A DNA stretch of 64,000 bases from Bifidobacterium asteroides DSM 20089 (GTDB lineage: Bacteria > Actinomycetota > Actinomycetes > Actinomycetales > Bifidobacteriaceae): the NCBI RefSeq assembly GCF_002715865.1, contig NZ_CP017696.1, forward strand, positions 1,736,001-1,800,000, read 5' to 3'. Below, in pieces: positions 37,552 to 48,345 of this stretch. Both the position numbers and the translations under genes were made by a program. Every line of letters begins with the position of its first letter. The first letter of the stretch is position 1. Below the pieces are notes generated by a model. The model made no database searches, had not been told where the DNA came from, and saw only the letters and a program-made list of their open reading frames with translations.

Positions 37552-38973
37552 TCAGACCCCTCCCTGCTGGTAGTCCTGGGGCATGTCCTTGAACTTGGAC
37601 TTCTCGCCCAGGAAGGCCAGCTTGAAGGTGTCGGTGGGGCCGTTGCGGTGCTTGGCCAGGATGATGTCGGCCTCGCCCGGACGGTCCTCCTTGTCGTAGA
37701 AGTCCGGTCGGTGGACCAGGAAGACCACGTCGGCATCCTGCTCGATGGAACCGGACTCGCGCAGGTCGGAGAGCATAGGCTTCTTATCGTTGCGCATCTC
37801 AGGACCACGGTTGAGCTGGCTCAGCGCCACCACCGGAACCTCCAGCTCCTTGGCCAGCAGCTTCAGTGCGCGCGAGAAGTCGGAGACCTCCTGCTGGCGG
37901 GATTCGACCCGCTTGCCCGAGGTCATCAGCTGCAGGTAGTCGATGACCACCAGCTTCAGATCGTTGGTCTGCTTGAGCCGGCGGCACTTGGCGCGGATCT
38001 CCATCAGGCTCATGTTGGGCGAATCGTCCAGGAAGAGCGGGGCGTCCTGGAGTCTGCTCCAGAAGGTGTTCAGGGTGTTCCAGCGCTCAGGGGTGATGTC
38101 GTCCGCCCGGCGCAGGGCCACCAGAGGAATGTCGGTCTCGGCCGAGATGATGCGCTGGGCCAGCTCGGTCTTGCTCATCTCCAGGGAGAAGACCACTGTG
38201 GTCATGTTGTTGTGGAGGGCTGCGGCGCGTGCGAAGTCGATGCCCAGGGTGGACTTGCCCATGGCCGGGCGGCCTGCCACCACAATCATCTGCCCGGGCT
38301 GCAGGCCCTGGGTCACGTCGTCGATGCTCTTGAAGCCGGTGGGCACGCCCCGCTCCATGTCGCCGTTCTGCAGCTTGTCCAGCTGATCCAGGGTGTCATG
38401 GACGACTGGACCGATGGCCTCGTAATCCTGGCGGACCCTGCCCACGCTCATCTCGTAGACCTCGGCCTGGGCCAGGTTGACGATGTCCTCCGCCTGGGAG
38501 CCCTCGGCCGAATAGCCCAGCTGGGCGATCTTGGTGCCGGCCGCAATCACATTGCGCAGGATGGCCCGCTGGTGGACGATCTCGGCATAGTAGGTGGCGT
38601 TGGCGGCCGTGGGGACCGAAGCCACCAGGGAGTGCAGATAATCGGTGCCCCCCACCTTCTCCAGGTCGCCGGACTTGAGCAGCTCGTTGGCCACCAGGAC
38701 CGCGTCCACCGGCTGAGAGGCCGAAAAGAGGGTGACGATGGCCTCGTAGATGGTCTGGTGCTTGGGCTGGTAGAAGTCGGATATTTCGATCATCTGGCTG
38801 ACCTCGCCGATGGCGTCCTTGCTCATGAGCATGCCGCCCAGCACAGCCATCTCCGCATCGTCGTCATGCGGGGGCACCCGGTCGAAGAGCATGTCACGGC
38901 CGGTCTGGGCATGATCGGTTGGACGCTGTTCGGGATGGGTGTAGTCGGTGTAGTCGTCGGAAGCCATAGCCAC
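37552..38973 (-). CDS. dnaB: Replicative DNA helicase DnaB
   Basis: 473 residues. The N-terminal domain begins at RVPPHDDDAEMAVLGGMLMS; the RecA-like C-terminal domain has Walker A VAGRPAMGKSTLGIDFARAA, VFSLEMSKTEL, LVVIDYLQLM (Walker B), and the ending DADVVFLVHRPDFY. No intein. Start is GTG 38973 or ATG 38967; neither has a strong ribosome-binding site. Followed without gap by murT and gatD, which ties replication and wall-amidation genes into one transcription unit. Two DnaA boxes lie upstream. Confidence 0.96.
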   Translation of the reverse strand: MAMASDDYTDYTHPEQRPTDHAQTGRDMLFDRVPPHDDDAEMAVLGGMLMSKDAIGEVSQMIEISDFYQPKHQTIYEAIVTLFSASQPVDAVLVANELLKSGDLEKVGGTDYLHSLVASVPTAANATYYAEIVHQRAILRNVIAAGTKIAQLGYSAEGSQAEDIVNLAQAEVYEMSVGRVRQDYEAIGPVVHDTLDQLDKLQNGDMERGVPTGFKSIDDVTQGLQPGQMIVVAGRPAMGKSTLGIDFARAAALHNNMTTVVFSLEMSKTELAQRIISAETDIPLVALRRADDITPERWNTLNTFWSRLQDAPLFLDDSPNMSLMEIRAKCRRLKQTNDLKLVVIDYLQLMTSGKRVESRQQEVSDFSRALKLLAKELEVPVVALSQLNRGPEMRNDKKPMLSDLRESGSIEQDADVVFLVHRPDFYDKEDRPGEADIILAKHRNGPTDTFKLAFLGEKSKFKDMPQDYQQGGV

Positions 38974-39300
38974 GATTCTACGAAGAGGACCGTCCTTGAC
39001 AGCCCTAAGAGGAGGATTTCACCCAAGGCATTCACCAGGGCGCGCCGACCGTACTGGATGGAGCACAGGGTCGCTCCTGTATGTGTACAGAAAAATAAGT
39101 TATCCACATTCAAGGCGTGTCCTAGAGGACATGTGTGCAACTTATCCACCTCATGGGTATAACTCTGTGCAAAACTTGGGGACAGTCTTCCACATCATCA
39201 ATCCAGCTTGCACTCAGGGCTGTTTGGTGATACGTGATCTGCCGGCAGGGCGTCCACGGACTGGCTTTCAGAGGTTGTGTCTTCAGTCCAGAGCATTAGC
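38974..39300. other. Divergent intergenic region with two DnaA boxes
   Basis: About 325 bases between dnaB and the MATE gene without a gene. It contains TTATCCACA at 39100-39108 (perfect DnaA box) and TTATCCACC at 39142-39150 (one mismatch), same orientation, 42 bases apart. A long AT-richer stretch (39085-39110) surrounds the first. No dnaA/dnaN genes are nearby, so this is not read as oriC. Confidence 0.55.
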
Positions 39301-40701
39301 ATGGCGTCCATGCGCAGCCACAGGAACATCCCCGAAACCAAGACCGGATCAATCACGCCGGAAGAACGGCGGGCGACCTACCGGACCATTGCCGGGCTGG
39401 CCATACCCACCTTCGGCCAGCTGATCGCCTCCCCGCTCTTCGTCATGATCGACACCGCCATCGTGGGCCACATCAGCGACTCGGCCCTGGCCGGGCTCTC
39501 CGTCGGATCCACTGTGGTGCTGACCACCGTGGGGCTCTGCATCTTCCTGGCCTACGGGACCACCTCCCAGGTAGCCCGACTCATGGGTGCAGGCCGCCGT
39601 AGGGAGGGCATGCAGGCTGGCGTGGACGGCATGTGGCTGGCCTTCGTCATCGGCCTGGTCGTCTGCGCCCTGCTCCTGGCTCTGAGCCGGCCCATCTGCA
39701 GCCTGATGGGAGCCCGCGGGCCGGTCCTGCAGGCAGCGCAGACCTACCTGAATGCCCTGGTCTTCGGTCTTCCGGCAATGCTTATGGTCTATGCGGCCAA
39801 CGGCATCTTCCGGGGACTGCAAAAGGTAAAGATCACCCTGGTGGCCGCTGTATCAGGCGCCATCCTCAACACCGCCTTGGAGGTCCTTCTGGTCTTCGGC
39901 CTGCACATGGACATTCTGGGCTCCGGCCTGGCCACCCTGATCGCCGAGTGGGCCATGGGGCTCTTCCTGACCATCCCCGCCCTGGTCTGGGCCCGTCGGG
40001 AAGGCGCCCAACTGCGGCCTCGGCTCTCAGGCATGGCGGCCAGCATGGGCGACGGTTTCCCGCTCTTCCTGCGGACCCTGGCCCTGCGGGTCTGCCTCTT
40101 CATGACCGTGGTGGCTGCAGCCCACCTGGGCGAGCAGGTATTGGCTGCCTACCAGGGGGTCAACTCAGCCTGGAACTTCGGGCTGAACATGCTGGATGCC
40201 GTGGGCATCGCCGGCCAGTCACTGGTAGCCACCGAGCTGGGCGCCGGACTGCGGTCACGGGCACGGGTCATGACCGACCTGTCAGCCAAGGCCGGCATGG
40301 CCATGGGAGTGCTGGTCGGACTGGTCATGATCGCTCTGGGCCTCTTCGCCGCTCCACTGTTTAGTCCAACGCCAGCCATCAGGTCGCTGATCACCGTAGG
40401 GATGATCGTCCAAGGGGTCTTCATGCCCGTCGCCGGATGGATGTGGGCACTGGACGGGATTCTGATCGGGGCCGGGGACTATCGCTACCTGGCAGCCACC
40501 TGCTCCCTGACGGCTGTGATCTATGTGATCGGACTGCTGGGCATGACGACTCTGGCCATGAACTGGACACCCACCTGGCGGATAGCCATGCTCTGGGCCG
40601 TTCTCAATGTCCTCTTCATCGGCGTCAGGGCCATCTGCAATGGCTTGAGAACGCGCACTGATGTCTGGATGGGGACAATCGACCAGACCAGCCAAGCCTG
40701 A
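39301..40701 (+). CDS. MATE-family efflux protein (DinF-like)
   Basis: 466 residues with 12 predicted helices in two halves. Landmarks: AGLAIPTFGQLIASPLFVMIDTAIVGHISDSALAGLSVG, a MATE start pattern, and FRGLQKVKITLVAAVSGAILNTALEVLLVFG in the middle. Exchanges cations for organic cations or other small molecules. Start is uncertain: ATG 39301 chosen; GTG 39277 and ATG 39310 are in frame and none has a good ribosome-binding site. It is convergent with the glnK-amt operon. Confidence 0.9.
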   Translation: MASMRSHRNIPETKTGSITPEERRATYRTIAGLAIPTFGQLIASPLFVMIDTAIVGHISDSALAGLSVGSTVVLTTVGLCIFLAYGTTSQVARLMGAGRRREGMQAGVDGMWLAFVIGLVVCALLLALSRPICSLMGARGPVLQAAQTYLNALVFGLPAMLMVYAANGIFRGLQKVKITLVAAVSGAILNTALEVLLVFGLHMDILGSGLATLIAEWAMGLFLTIPALVWARREGAQLRPRLSGMAASMGDGFPLFLRTLALRVCLFMTVVAAAHLGEQVLAAYQGVNSAWNFGLNMLDAVGIAGQSLVATELGAGLRSRARVMTDLSAKAGMAMGVLVGLVMIALGLFAAPLFSPTPAIRSLITVGMIVQGVFMPVAGWMWALDGILIGAGDYRYLAATCSLTAVIYVIGLLGMTTLAMNWTPTWRIAMLWAVLNVLFIGVRAICNGLRTRTDVWMGTIDQTSQA

Positions 40702-40711
40702 AGAGCCATAG

Positions 40712-40768
40712 AAAAAGCAGGACCCCCACCGCCGGACCATGAAATAAGCCACAGCGGCGGGATCCTGC
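40712..40768 (-). terminator. Terminator of glnK
   Basis: On the minus strand, GCAGGATCCCGCCG and a matching CGGCGG...TCCTGC form a long stem with a small bulge, closed by a 22-base loop and followed by TTTTTC. It lies between convergent genes and fits the amt-glnK operon end. Confidence 0.7.
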
Positions 40769-40818
40769 GAAACTGGTCAGCAGGAAGACGACCATACAGA
40801 CAGCAACAGGCGGCTGCC

Positions 40819-42440
<1,622 letters not shown>

Positions 42441-42626
42441 GCCTACACCTCTCTTTTCCCCATCCGAGCGGGCAGTTCCCAATAACGAGGACTCCCCTCC
42501 GGACAGCCTACGTCAGATTCTCTTCCACTTCCCGATTCATCAAACAGGAAGAGGATGACGGTCAGGTCACCGCCGCATTACCTGCGGGTGACTATTGGAT
42601 GACCACCTTATGACCAACGGACCGGA

Positions 42627-43946
42627 CTACTCGTCTCCCAGAATGCCGTCGACAAAGGACTCGGGGTCGAAAACGGCCAGATCGTCAGGGCCCTCACCCA
42701 GCCCGACCAGCTTGACTGGCACACCCAGCTCCCGCTGGACAGATATGACAATGCCACCCTTGGCCGAGCCGTCCAGCTTGGTCAGGACAATGCCCGTGAC
42801 CCCGATGGCCTGGGCGAAGACCTGGGCCTGGATCATCCCGTTCTGCCCGGTGGTGGCATCCAGGACCAGCAGAACCTCGTCCACGGGCAGGTTCTTCTCG
42901 ATCACCCGCCGGATCTTGCCCAGCTGATCCATGAGGTTGGCCTTGTTCTGGAGGCGCCCGGCGGTGTCCACAATGAGAACATCTGCCTGATCATTTTTGG
43001 CTCGTCCGGCGGCTTCGAAGGCCACGGAGGCAGGGTCAGCACCGTCACGGTCGCTGCGGACCACGGGCACACCCACCTTGCCGCCCCATGTTTCCAGCTG
43101 GTCAGCGGCGGCGGCGCGGAAGGTATCGGCGGCACCCATGACCACTGACTTGCCATCGGCCACGAAAAGCCTGGCCAGCTTGCCCGCCGTGGTGGTCTTG
43201 CCGGTGCCGTTGACGCCCACCATAATAATGACCGACGGCCTGTTGGCCTGAGGTCGGGTAGCCGCCAGAGTTCGGTCCATATTGGGGTCGACCAGATCGA
43301 TCAGGCGCTGACGAAGACCGCGGCGCACTGCTGCGGGGTCCTTCTGCCCTGTGATCCGGGCATCGTCACGCAATTGCTTCACCAGCTGTTCGCTGGCCTC
43401 GGCACCCACATCCGCCATGAGCAGGGTGTCTTCCACATCCTCCCAGTCGGACTCGCTCAGATGATCCTTGGTCAGAATGGCAAAGAGGGCCTTGCCAAAG
43501 GGGTTGGGGCTCTTGGCCAGTCTGGCCTTGAGTCTGGTCATACGGGATGCAGATGCCTCCGGGTGAGCAAGCTCCTCCTGCGCTGACGGTGCTTCCTGGT
43601 CGGCCGAGGAAGACTGAATGGATGCCTTTGAATCAACTGCGCCGGAACCCGTAGAAGCGTCTGGATTTGGGGATGCACCCGATGCAGACGAGGCAGATTG
43701 GATTGCCTGGCCATCCGACGAAGATTTTCGGGAAGCGCCAGGTTGGCTTTCAGCTTGACTCTTTGCCGCAGAAGCCGCCGATTTCGGGGACAAAGAGGAT
43801 CTACCGTCACCAGGCTCTTCCGCCCTGCCAGAGCGCGCGGAATCCCCCTGGGACCGGCGTTTGCGGACCGCCACCAGGATGCCGACCACCGCCAGCACCA
43901 GGACGATCAACACCGCGATAAGAATAAGGATCTGCTGTGTTGTCAT
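42627..43946 (-). CDS. ftsY: Signal recognition particle receptor FtsY
   Basis: 439 residues. N-terminal membrane helix (QQILILIAVLIVLVLAVVGILVAV, about 4-27), a long Ser/Ala/Gln-rich acidic linker (about 30-135), then the NG domain: G1 VGVNGTGKTTTAGKLA, DTFRAAAADQLE, G3 DTAGRLQNK, G4 TKLDGSAKGG. The transmembrane anchor is an actinobacterial feature absent from E. coli FtsY. Start chosen at ATG 43946; a GTG at 43976 is in frame. Partner of the SRP RNA at the start of the window. Confidence 0.95.
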   Translation of the reverse strand: MTTQQILILIAVLIVLVLAVVGILVAVRKRRSQGDSARSGRAEEPGDGRSSLSPKSAASAAKSQAESQPGASRKSSSDGQAIQSASSASGASPNPDASTGSGAVDSKASIQSSSADQEAPSAQEELAHPEASASRMTRLKARLAKSPNPFGKALFAILTKDHLSESDWEDVEDTLLMADVGAEASEQLVKQLRDDARITGQKDPAAVRRGLRQRLIDLVDPNMDRTLAATRPQANRPSVIIMVGVNGTGKTTTAGKLARLFVADGKSVVMGAADTFRAAAADQLETWGGKVGVPVVRSDRDGADPASVAFEAAGRAKNDQADVLIVDTAGRLQNKANLMDQLGKIRRVIEKNLPVDEVLLVLDATTGQNGMIQAQVFAQAIGVTGIVLTKLDGSAKGGIVISVQRELGVPVKLVGLGEGPDDLAVFDPESFVDGILGDE

Positions 43947-43995
43947 AGGTACCAGCCTAAAGGCGAAAAGGGACACGAACGGTCATCAAGAGCGG

Positions 43996-44568
43996 TCACT
44001 TTCCGCTCGGATGACTCTTTCCCGTCTGTGAACCGTTCTTGACTGCAGGCATGATGTCGGAGGTGGTGGGCTGAGGCTCCCACCGCTGCGGACGCGAAGG
44101 CTCAGGGCTGGATGATCGCAAGGTGACGTTTCTGGGGGCTGGAGGCCCAGAGGCCGCAGAAACCGATGGCACGGCATTCCTCCGTTGCCTCGGGCTAGCC
44201 GACGATGCAGAATCAGTGCTGGGCGGCCTGGGCAGATTTATCTCGTCCGTGGAATCGGAGGCCAGCATACCCCGAACCTCCACCACGGAGGATGCATTGA
44301 CATAGACCGGATAGGGATGTGCGCGGTCTTCAGCGGTTGGCGCATCCTCGCCCGAACCAGGGGCGAAAGACAGGTGCCCTCCTGCTATACGCGGCAGTTT
44401 ATTCTCTCGTTCCTGCTGACGGCGGGCGGCCCGACGTACACGCTCATCCAGAGACTGGGAGAAGGCACGGTCCTGGGACTCACCAAGCGCCAAGCGCATG
44501 ACAAATACGATGAATGCCGCAACCACCAGCACCCATACCAGGACAATCAGCCAGACCATACCTGCCAT
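43996..44568 (-). CDS. Membrane-anchored hypothetical protein, upstream of ftsY
   Basis: 190 residues; not recognised as a named family. One N-terminal membrane helix (MVWLIVLVWVLVVAAFIVFVMRLAL, about 4-28), then a charged segment (LDERVRRAARRQQERENKLPR), then about 130 residues rich in Ser, Pro, Arg and Ala that look disordered. A PYPVYVNASSVVEVRGML segment at about 83-101 is the only part that looks folded. It lies 49 bases upstream of ftsY on the same strand and may share its promoter. Coding is supported by position, length and a plausible membrane anchor. Confidence 0.68.
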   Translation of the reverse strand: MAGMVWLIVLVWVLVVAAFIVFVMRLALGESQDRAFSQSLDERVRRAARRQQERENKLPRIAGGHLSFAPGSGEDAPTAEDRAHPYPVYVNASSVVEVRGMLASDSTDEINLPRPPSTDSASSASPRQRRNAVPSVSAASGPPAPRNVTLRSSSPEPSRPQRWEPQPTTSDIMPAVKNGSQTGKSHPSGK

Positions 44569-44784
44569 TCTCTCAGAAGAACCCCTCAGACGCGCTAAGA
44601 CACGAGGAATCTATCGGTCTCTTTCACACTGGCAGGTCAGCAGATGCTCAGGACCCCTCTTACACCCAAGGCAGTCGCAGGCAAGTAGGAAGGCTATCGC
44701 AGGAATTACGCTCAGCCAGGTCCGCAACTACCATTCGAGGAATCTCCTGCAATGGCGGCAAAAGATGCATAGCCATCAAAAGTA

Positions 44785-45516
44785 TCATTTCCAGCGAAAT
44801 CCGTAGATGGAAACAAGCCCTAAGGCAATGCAGCCCACGGCCAGGTAGAGGATCCCGAGCCAGGCATGAGGCCAGGTGCCCGATCCGATCAGCATCATCG
44901 ATAAGGCCTCCCGCATGTGATATAGGGGCGTATACGGGGCGATGGTCTGCACCCAGGACGGCAGCATATTAACGGGCATCATAGCTCCGCCAATGAAGCC
45001 CAGGGGCAGAATAATGATGTTCGCGAGGATGGATACCCCGGCAATCGAGTAAATTATCATGGCGATGATGACACCCAGGAAAAAGAACAAGAGGTAGCCT
45101 AGGACCAGGGGAAGCAATCCCGACAAAAACGTCGGTTTCAGCCTCATTCCCATGACCATCCCCAAGACGACAAGCACTACAGCCTGCGCCAGAAGGACGA
45201 CGATACCCACAACAGCCTGGGAGAGGATAATCACATTCCAGGATAGAGGAAAATTGCGAACCGTCTGCAGCATGCCATTCTCACGCCAGAGGGCAAGGTG
45301 CGAAGCACCCGCAAAAATACCCACGTAGGCCGCACCAAACGCAATGACATTGGCGCTGATTTGACTGGCAATATCAACTCCAGGAACGTAGCTCTTAAAA
45401 GACAGGACCAGGACCAGCAACAAGGCTATAGGAAAGAGAAAGGTGAAAACCAAAGTGGACCAGTCACGAATATCGTAGTGGAACATCAACTTGAATAGAG
45501 TTTTGAAGCTGTTCAT
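44785..45516 (-). CDS. ABC-2 type transporter permease
   Basis: 243 residues, six predicted membrane helices (for example LVFTFLFPIALLLVLVLSF, VVGIVVLLAQAVVLVVLGMVMG, LLPLVLGYLLFFFLGVIIAMIIYSIAGVSIL, IIILPLGFIGGAMMPVNMLP and the C-terminal GILYLAVGCIALGLVSIYGF). GGAMMPVNMLPSWVQTIAPYTPLYHMREAL is the ABC-2 end-loop motif. The ATG overlaps the upstream ATPase stop in an ATGA arrangement. Exports an unknown compound; DrrB/YadH-like small exporters of antimicrobials or lipids look alike. Confidence 0.88.
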   Translation of the reverse strand: MNSFKTLFKLMFHYDIRDWSTLVFTFLFPIALLLVLVLSFKSYVPGVDIASQISANVIAFGAAYVGIFAGASHLALWRENGMLQTVRNFPLSWNVIILSQAVVGIVVLLAQAVVLVVLGMVMGMRLKPTFLSGLLPLVLGYLLFFFLGVIIAMIIYSIAGVSILANIIILPLGFIGGAMMPVNMLPSWVQTIAPYTPLYHMREALSMMLIGSGTWPHAWLGILYLAVGCIALGLVSIYGFRWK

Positions 45517-46421
45517 TTGACGTTCTCCTTTTCGAGAAGGCGAAGATAGACATCCTCCAGACGTCCATCCTTGACTTGTGCCTGGCTTGTATTGATCCCG
45601 GAATCAACCAATTTCGCGAAAGTAACTCCGGTATCCCGGGTGCGTACTGTTAGACCATCGGGCGTGACCTTTACATAGTCGTCCCCCACGAGATGGGCTA
45701 CTTGATCAGCGTGATCCAAGGCATTTGGAAGAAGAATGGTCGATTCCATCTCTGCTTGCGCAATAAGCTTGCTGGGACTGGCTGTTACGAGAATATGCTT
45801 ATCCGCCAAGATCGAAACCATGCTGCACAACCGCTCCGCCTCATCCAGATGGTGCGTCGTATAAAGAACCGTGGCGGCCAATTGCTGATTCGATTTGAGC
45901 AGGCTCACAAGATCATGGCGTGACTCCGGGTCGAGGGCGGCAGTGGGCTCATCCAGAAAGAGCAGCCGAGGATGATGGACGACGGCCGTGGCGATGGCCA
46001 GTCTCTGTTGTTCGCCGCCGGATAATGATTCAACCTTGTTGGATACCACATGATCTAGTTTCAATGCATCAATAAGATCGTCCACACGCGACCGGGGCAC
46101 CTGGTAGATATCCGCCACTGCGGTAAGGTGCTCAAGGAGCGTCGTTTTAGGGAAGAAGGACGACTTTTGAGGCTGGATGCCTATTTGGCGGAGCAGGGCC
46201 AAGTTGCGTGGATAGGGCGTCTTGCCCAGAACAGAGACCGTTCCCTCAACCGGTTTTTGCAGTCCTTCCAAGACGGTGAACAAGGTTGTCTTTCCAGCGC
46301 CATTTGGCCCGATGACCCCATGGAAGGCCCCTTCTTCAACCTCCAATGAAAGATGAGAGAGAATCGTTTTGTTCTTTATTCGAACAGTAAGGTTCGATAC
46401 GCTTACTTCGATATTGCCCAT
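45513..46421 (-). CDS. ABC transporter ATP-binding protein (ABC-2 exporter)
   Basis: 302 residues. Walker A GVIGPNGAGKTTLF, Q-loop IGIQPQKSSFFPKTTLLEHL, signature ESLSGGEQQRLAIATAVVHHPRLLFLDEPTAALDPES, switch His in YTTHHLDEAERL. The C-terminal 90 residues form the extra domain of DrrA-type ATPases. GAAAGG lies before ATG 46421, preferred over TTG 46442. Works with the permease encoded next. Codon use and GC are lower than in the surrounding core, so transfer is possible. Confidence 0.9.
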   Translation of the reverse strand: MGNIEVSVSNLTVRIKNKTILSHLSLEVEEGAFHGVIGPNGAGKTTLFTVLEGLQKPVEGTVSVLGKTPYPRNLALLRQIGIQPQKSSFFPKTTLLEHLTAVADIYQVPRSRVDDLIDALKLDHVVSNKVESLSGGEQQRLAIATAVVHHPRLLFLDEPTAALDPESRHDLVSLLKSNQQLAATVLYTTHHLDEAERLCSMVSILADKHILVTASPSKLIAQAEMESTILLPNALDHADQVAHLVGDDYVKVTPDGLTVRTRDTGVTFAKLVDSGINTSQAQVKDGRLEDVYLRLLEKENVK

Positions 46422-47061
46422 TCCAGAGCCTTTCAGCGTCAATACTGATGTGGTAAAGCGCGGGTTGTGTCGTCTATTGCTGCTTGCCTATTCATGACTA
46501 TTTCAATTTGCTGAGTCTGCGCAGGTGGAGGAAAGAATCAGTCCAAATTCCGGCCCAGCATAGTATGGTGATTTTGGCTCCGATGGTCTTTCCCATGAGA
46601 CCATCTGCTTCAACTACGATAGCTTATTAATCCATATTCTTTCCTCACCCATGAGCCCAGAATTTCAGGCATTTTCTAATAAAATACAAGCTGGATCAGA
46701 CATAAAACCGCCACCGTCCCACAAATTATGGCATCCAAGAGCACGTACTGGCAAACACTGATTCCACTACTGGTTTACCTGCAGCTGGAACAGCATATTC
46801 CCATTTATCAAGCGGGCCGCCAAGGGGCGGACGGGTACATCTACTTTGTTCCCAATCGGCACTTTGGTAAGAGAAGCCATACCAGTATCAGCAAAAGCGG
46901 ATATTGAGAAAAGTGCGATGCTTGTTCCCCCGGCTCATGCTCACCAGTGGGGAGGTTGACCGCCGACAACAGTAGACTGCGCGAACGAACAGCGACGGCG
47001 ATGATGCGAAACTCTGCAAGTTATCGACGGAACCCACTATTTCGCCCTTTTCGCGTATTGG
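46422..47061. other. Gene-poor stretch with a possible broken small secreted-peptide gene
   Basis: About 640 AT-richer bases between the ABC-2 operon and a small membrane-protein gene. No intact gene was found. On the minus strand, 46938 to 46767 would encode a 56-residue peptide with a short hydrophobic stretch and an Ala-Phe-Ala-Asp cleavage-like site, if one G were removed from a G5 run. Nothing else recognisable. Confidence 0.4.
46767..46938 (-). pseudogene. Possible frameshifted small secreted peptide
   Basis: From ATG 46938 the frame breaks at a run of five G near 46930. With four G it would read through SIALFSISAFADTGMASL to the stop at 46767, a 56-residue peptide with signal-like N-terminus and a mature part rich in Val, Leu and Asn. 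The length is exactly one base over a whole codon number. It is not similar to anything I know; could be chance or a sequence error. Confidence 0.25.
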
Positions 47062-47283
47062 CTATTTCGAATGATGCTGGCCTTCACCGTTTCGCCGCCA
47101 GTCTCTTACCATCATGAAGACAATCATCATTAGCCAAGCTACTGGGTATGTGCATGAACCCCAGAACTGTGAACCGGTGGCAAACGATATAACATGGGCG
47201 AGAATTAATGCCAGGGCAAAAAACCTGACAGCAATGACTTGCGGCTTATCGGATGGTTTCTGTGTCGAAGCTGTTTGTCTCAT
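47062..47283 (-). CDS. Small two-helix membrane protein
   Basis: 73 residues; not recognised. Two hydrophobic stretches, AVRFFALALILAHVISFATG (about 18-37) and YPVAWLMMIVFMMV (about 46-59), joined by a short loop with a Cys; charged ends (MRQTASTQKPSDK, and DWRRNGEGQHHSK). AAAGGA lies 6 bases before the ATG, a strong ribosome-binding site, which makes the gene credible despite its size. It is the nearest upstream gene to the ABC-2 operon on the same strand, but 640 bases away. Small proteins of this kind can be transporter partners or immunity proteins; that is speculation. Confidence 0.6.
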   Translation of the reverse strand: MRQTASTQKPSDKPQVIAVRFFALALILAHVISFATGSQFWGSCTYPVAWLMMIVFMMVRDWRRNGEGQHHSK

Positions 47284-47482
47284 GGCGGTTCCTTTGCCGT
47301 CCTACATAATGCACGGAATGTGCATAAAAACAAAATATACACTAACCGGCATTCGCTCAAAATAAGCTTAAAATAAGTTCGCGTTCTGGATGCGCATATA
47401 CGTCATAGCCGGAGAAAATCATTGCAGAGAGCCTAGCCAGGAAGCAATTACATGAAAGCTGCTTTTGCATCCAAGATTGCGT

Positions 47483-48046
47483 TTACCGATCTGTTCGTTT
47501 CGTAGACAAATCAATCCAATACCGTTCTACTGGCTGACCAGATCTGCTGGGGAGCACATTCTCCAGTTGCCCGCCACGCGAAAGGATGGTCCGGCGGCTG
47601 GCCAGATTCGACGGGGAACAAGTAATCAGGACCCTACTCATGCCCAGAGTGGCAGCTTGTCGAAGACATTCATCCAGCATCAGCCCGGCATAGCCCAGCC
47701 GGCGACAATCCGGACGAACTGAATAGCCGATGTTGCCGCCCACTCGCAGAAGCGCCTGCGTAAGCTGCAACCTCAGCTGAATCATCCCCACCAGTTTGCC
47801 GCTGGGGTCCATGGCGGCGAACTGCAGAGCTGGCACAAACCCCGGCGGCAGATCATCACCACGCGCCTGACGAGCCACCTCCGGCAGACCAAACCGACGA
47901 ACCTCATCCAGGCTGTGGCAGCCCTCCAAGGGGCCGAGACCAGCCGCTTCATCCTGAGGCTGAGAACGGCAGGCCTGCAGATATTCCCAGATCATTTCGG
48001 CATCCACCGCCCCCGGCCGGTCCAACCTCACCAGATGGATTCTCAT
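47483..48046 (-). CDS. GNAT-family N-acetyltransferase
   Basis: 187 residues. Acetyl-CoA-binding motif A is visible as GGNIGYSVRPDCRRLGYAGLMLDECLRQA (about 108-136), followed by the CSPSNLASRRTILSRGGQLENVL segment typical of predicted GNAT acetyltransferases of the COG3981 type. GGAGGTGG precedes the ATG. No operon partners. Substrate unknown. Confidence 0.85.
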   Translation of the reverse strand: MRIHLVRLDRPGAVDAEMIWEYLQACRSQPQDEAAGLGPLEGCHSLDEVRRFGLPEVARQARGDDLPPGFVPALQFAAMDPSGKLVGMIQLRLQLTQALLRVGGNIGYSVRPDCRRLGYAGLMLDECLRQAATLGMSRVLITCSPSNLASRRTILSRGGQLENVLPSRSGQPVERYWIDLSTKRTDR

Positions 48047-48345
48047 GGTCCACCTCCTCTGTCGAGTGCTTGACCACCACTTTGTGTTTCAGCTTACCTG
48101 AGCAGCATTCAACGGAACTGGGGTTTTCAAAGAGGACAAGCGCCACAGGGACATCGCGCACATGGGTGAATAGTCGGAACTCAATACAGCAAGAATCACA
48201 ATGTTCAACAAGGTTCTTCCAAACTTAAGTTCTGTTCTTCAGTTCCCAGCTTCAGCTTCATCAGGTCAACGAAAGCGTAGCTCTGGAATCTATTGTTCTT
48301 TCTGCTTTTCTCCTCGCGATGCCCTGAACAACTGATCAGGGATCG
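48047..48345. other. Gene-free stretch before the two-component operon end
   Basis: About 300 bases between the GNAT gene and the end of the response-regulator gene. No gene, tRNA or clear terminator was recognised. A short CCTGA...TCAGG inverted pair near 48322-48339 is too weak to call. Confidence 0.4.
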
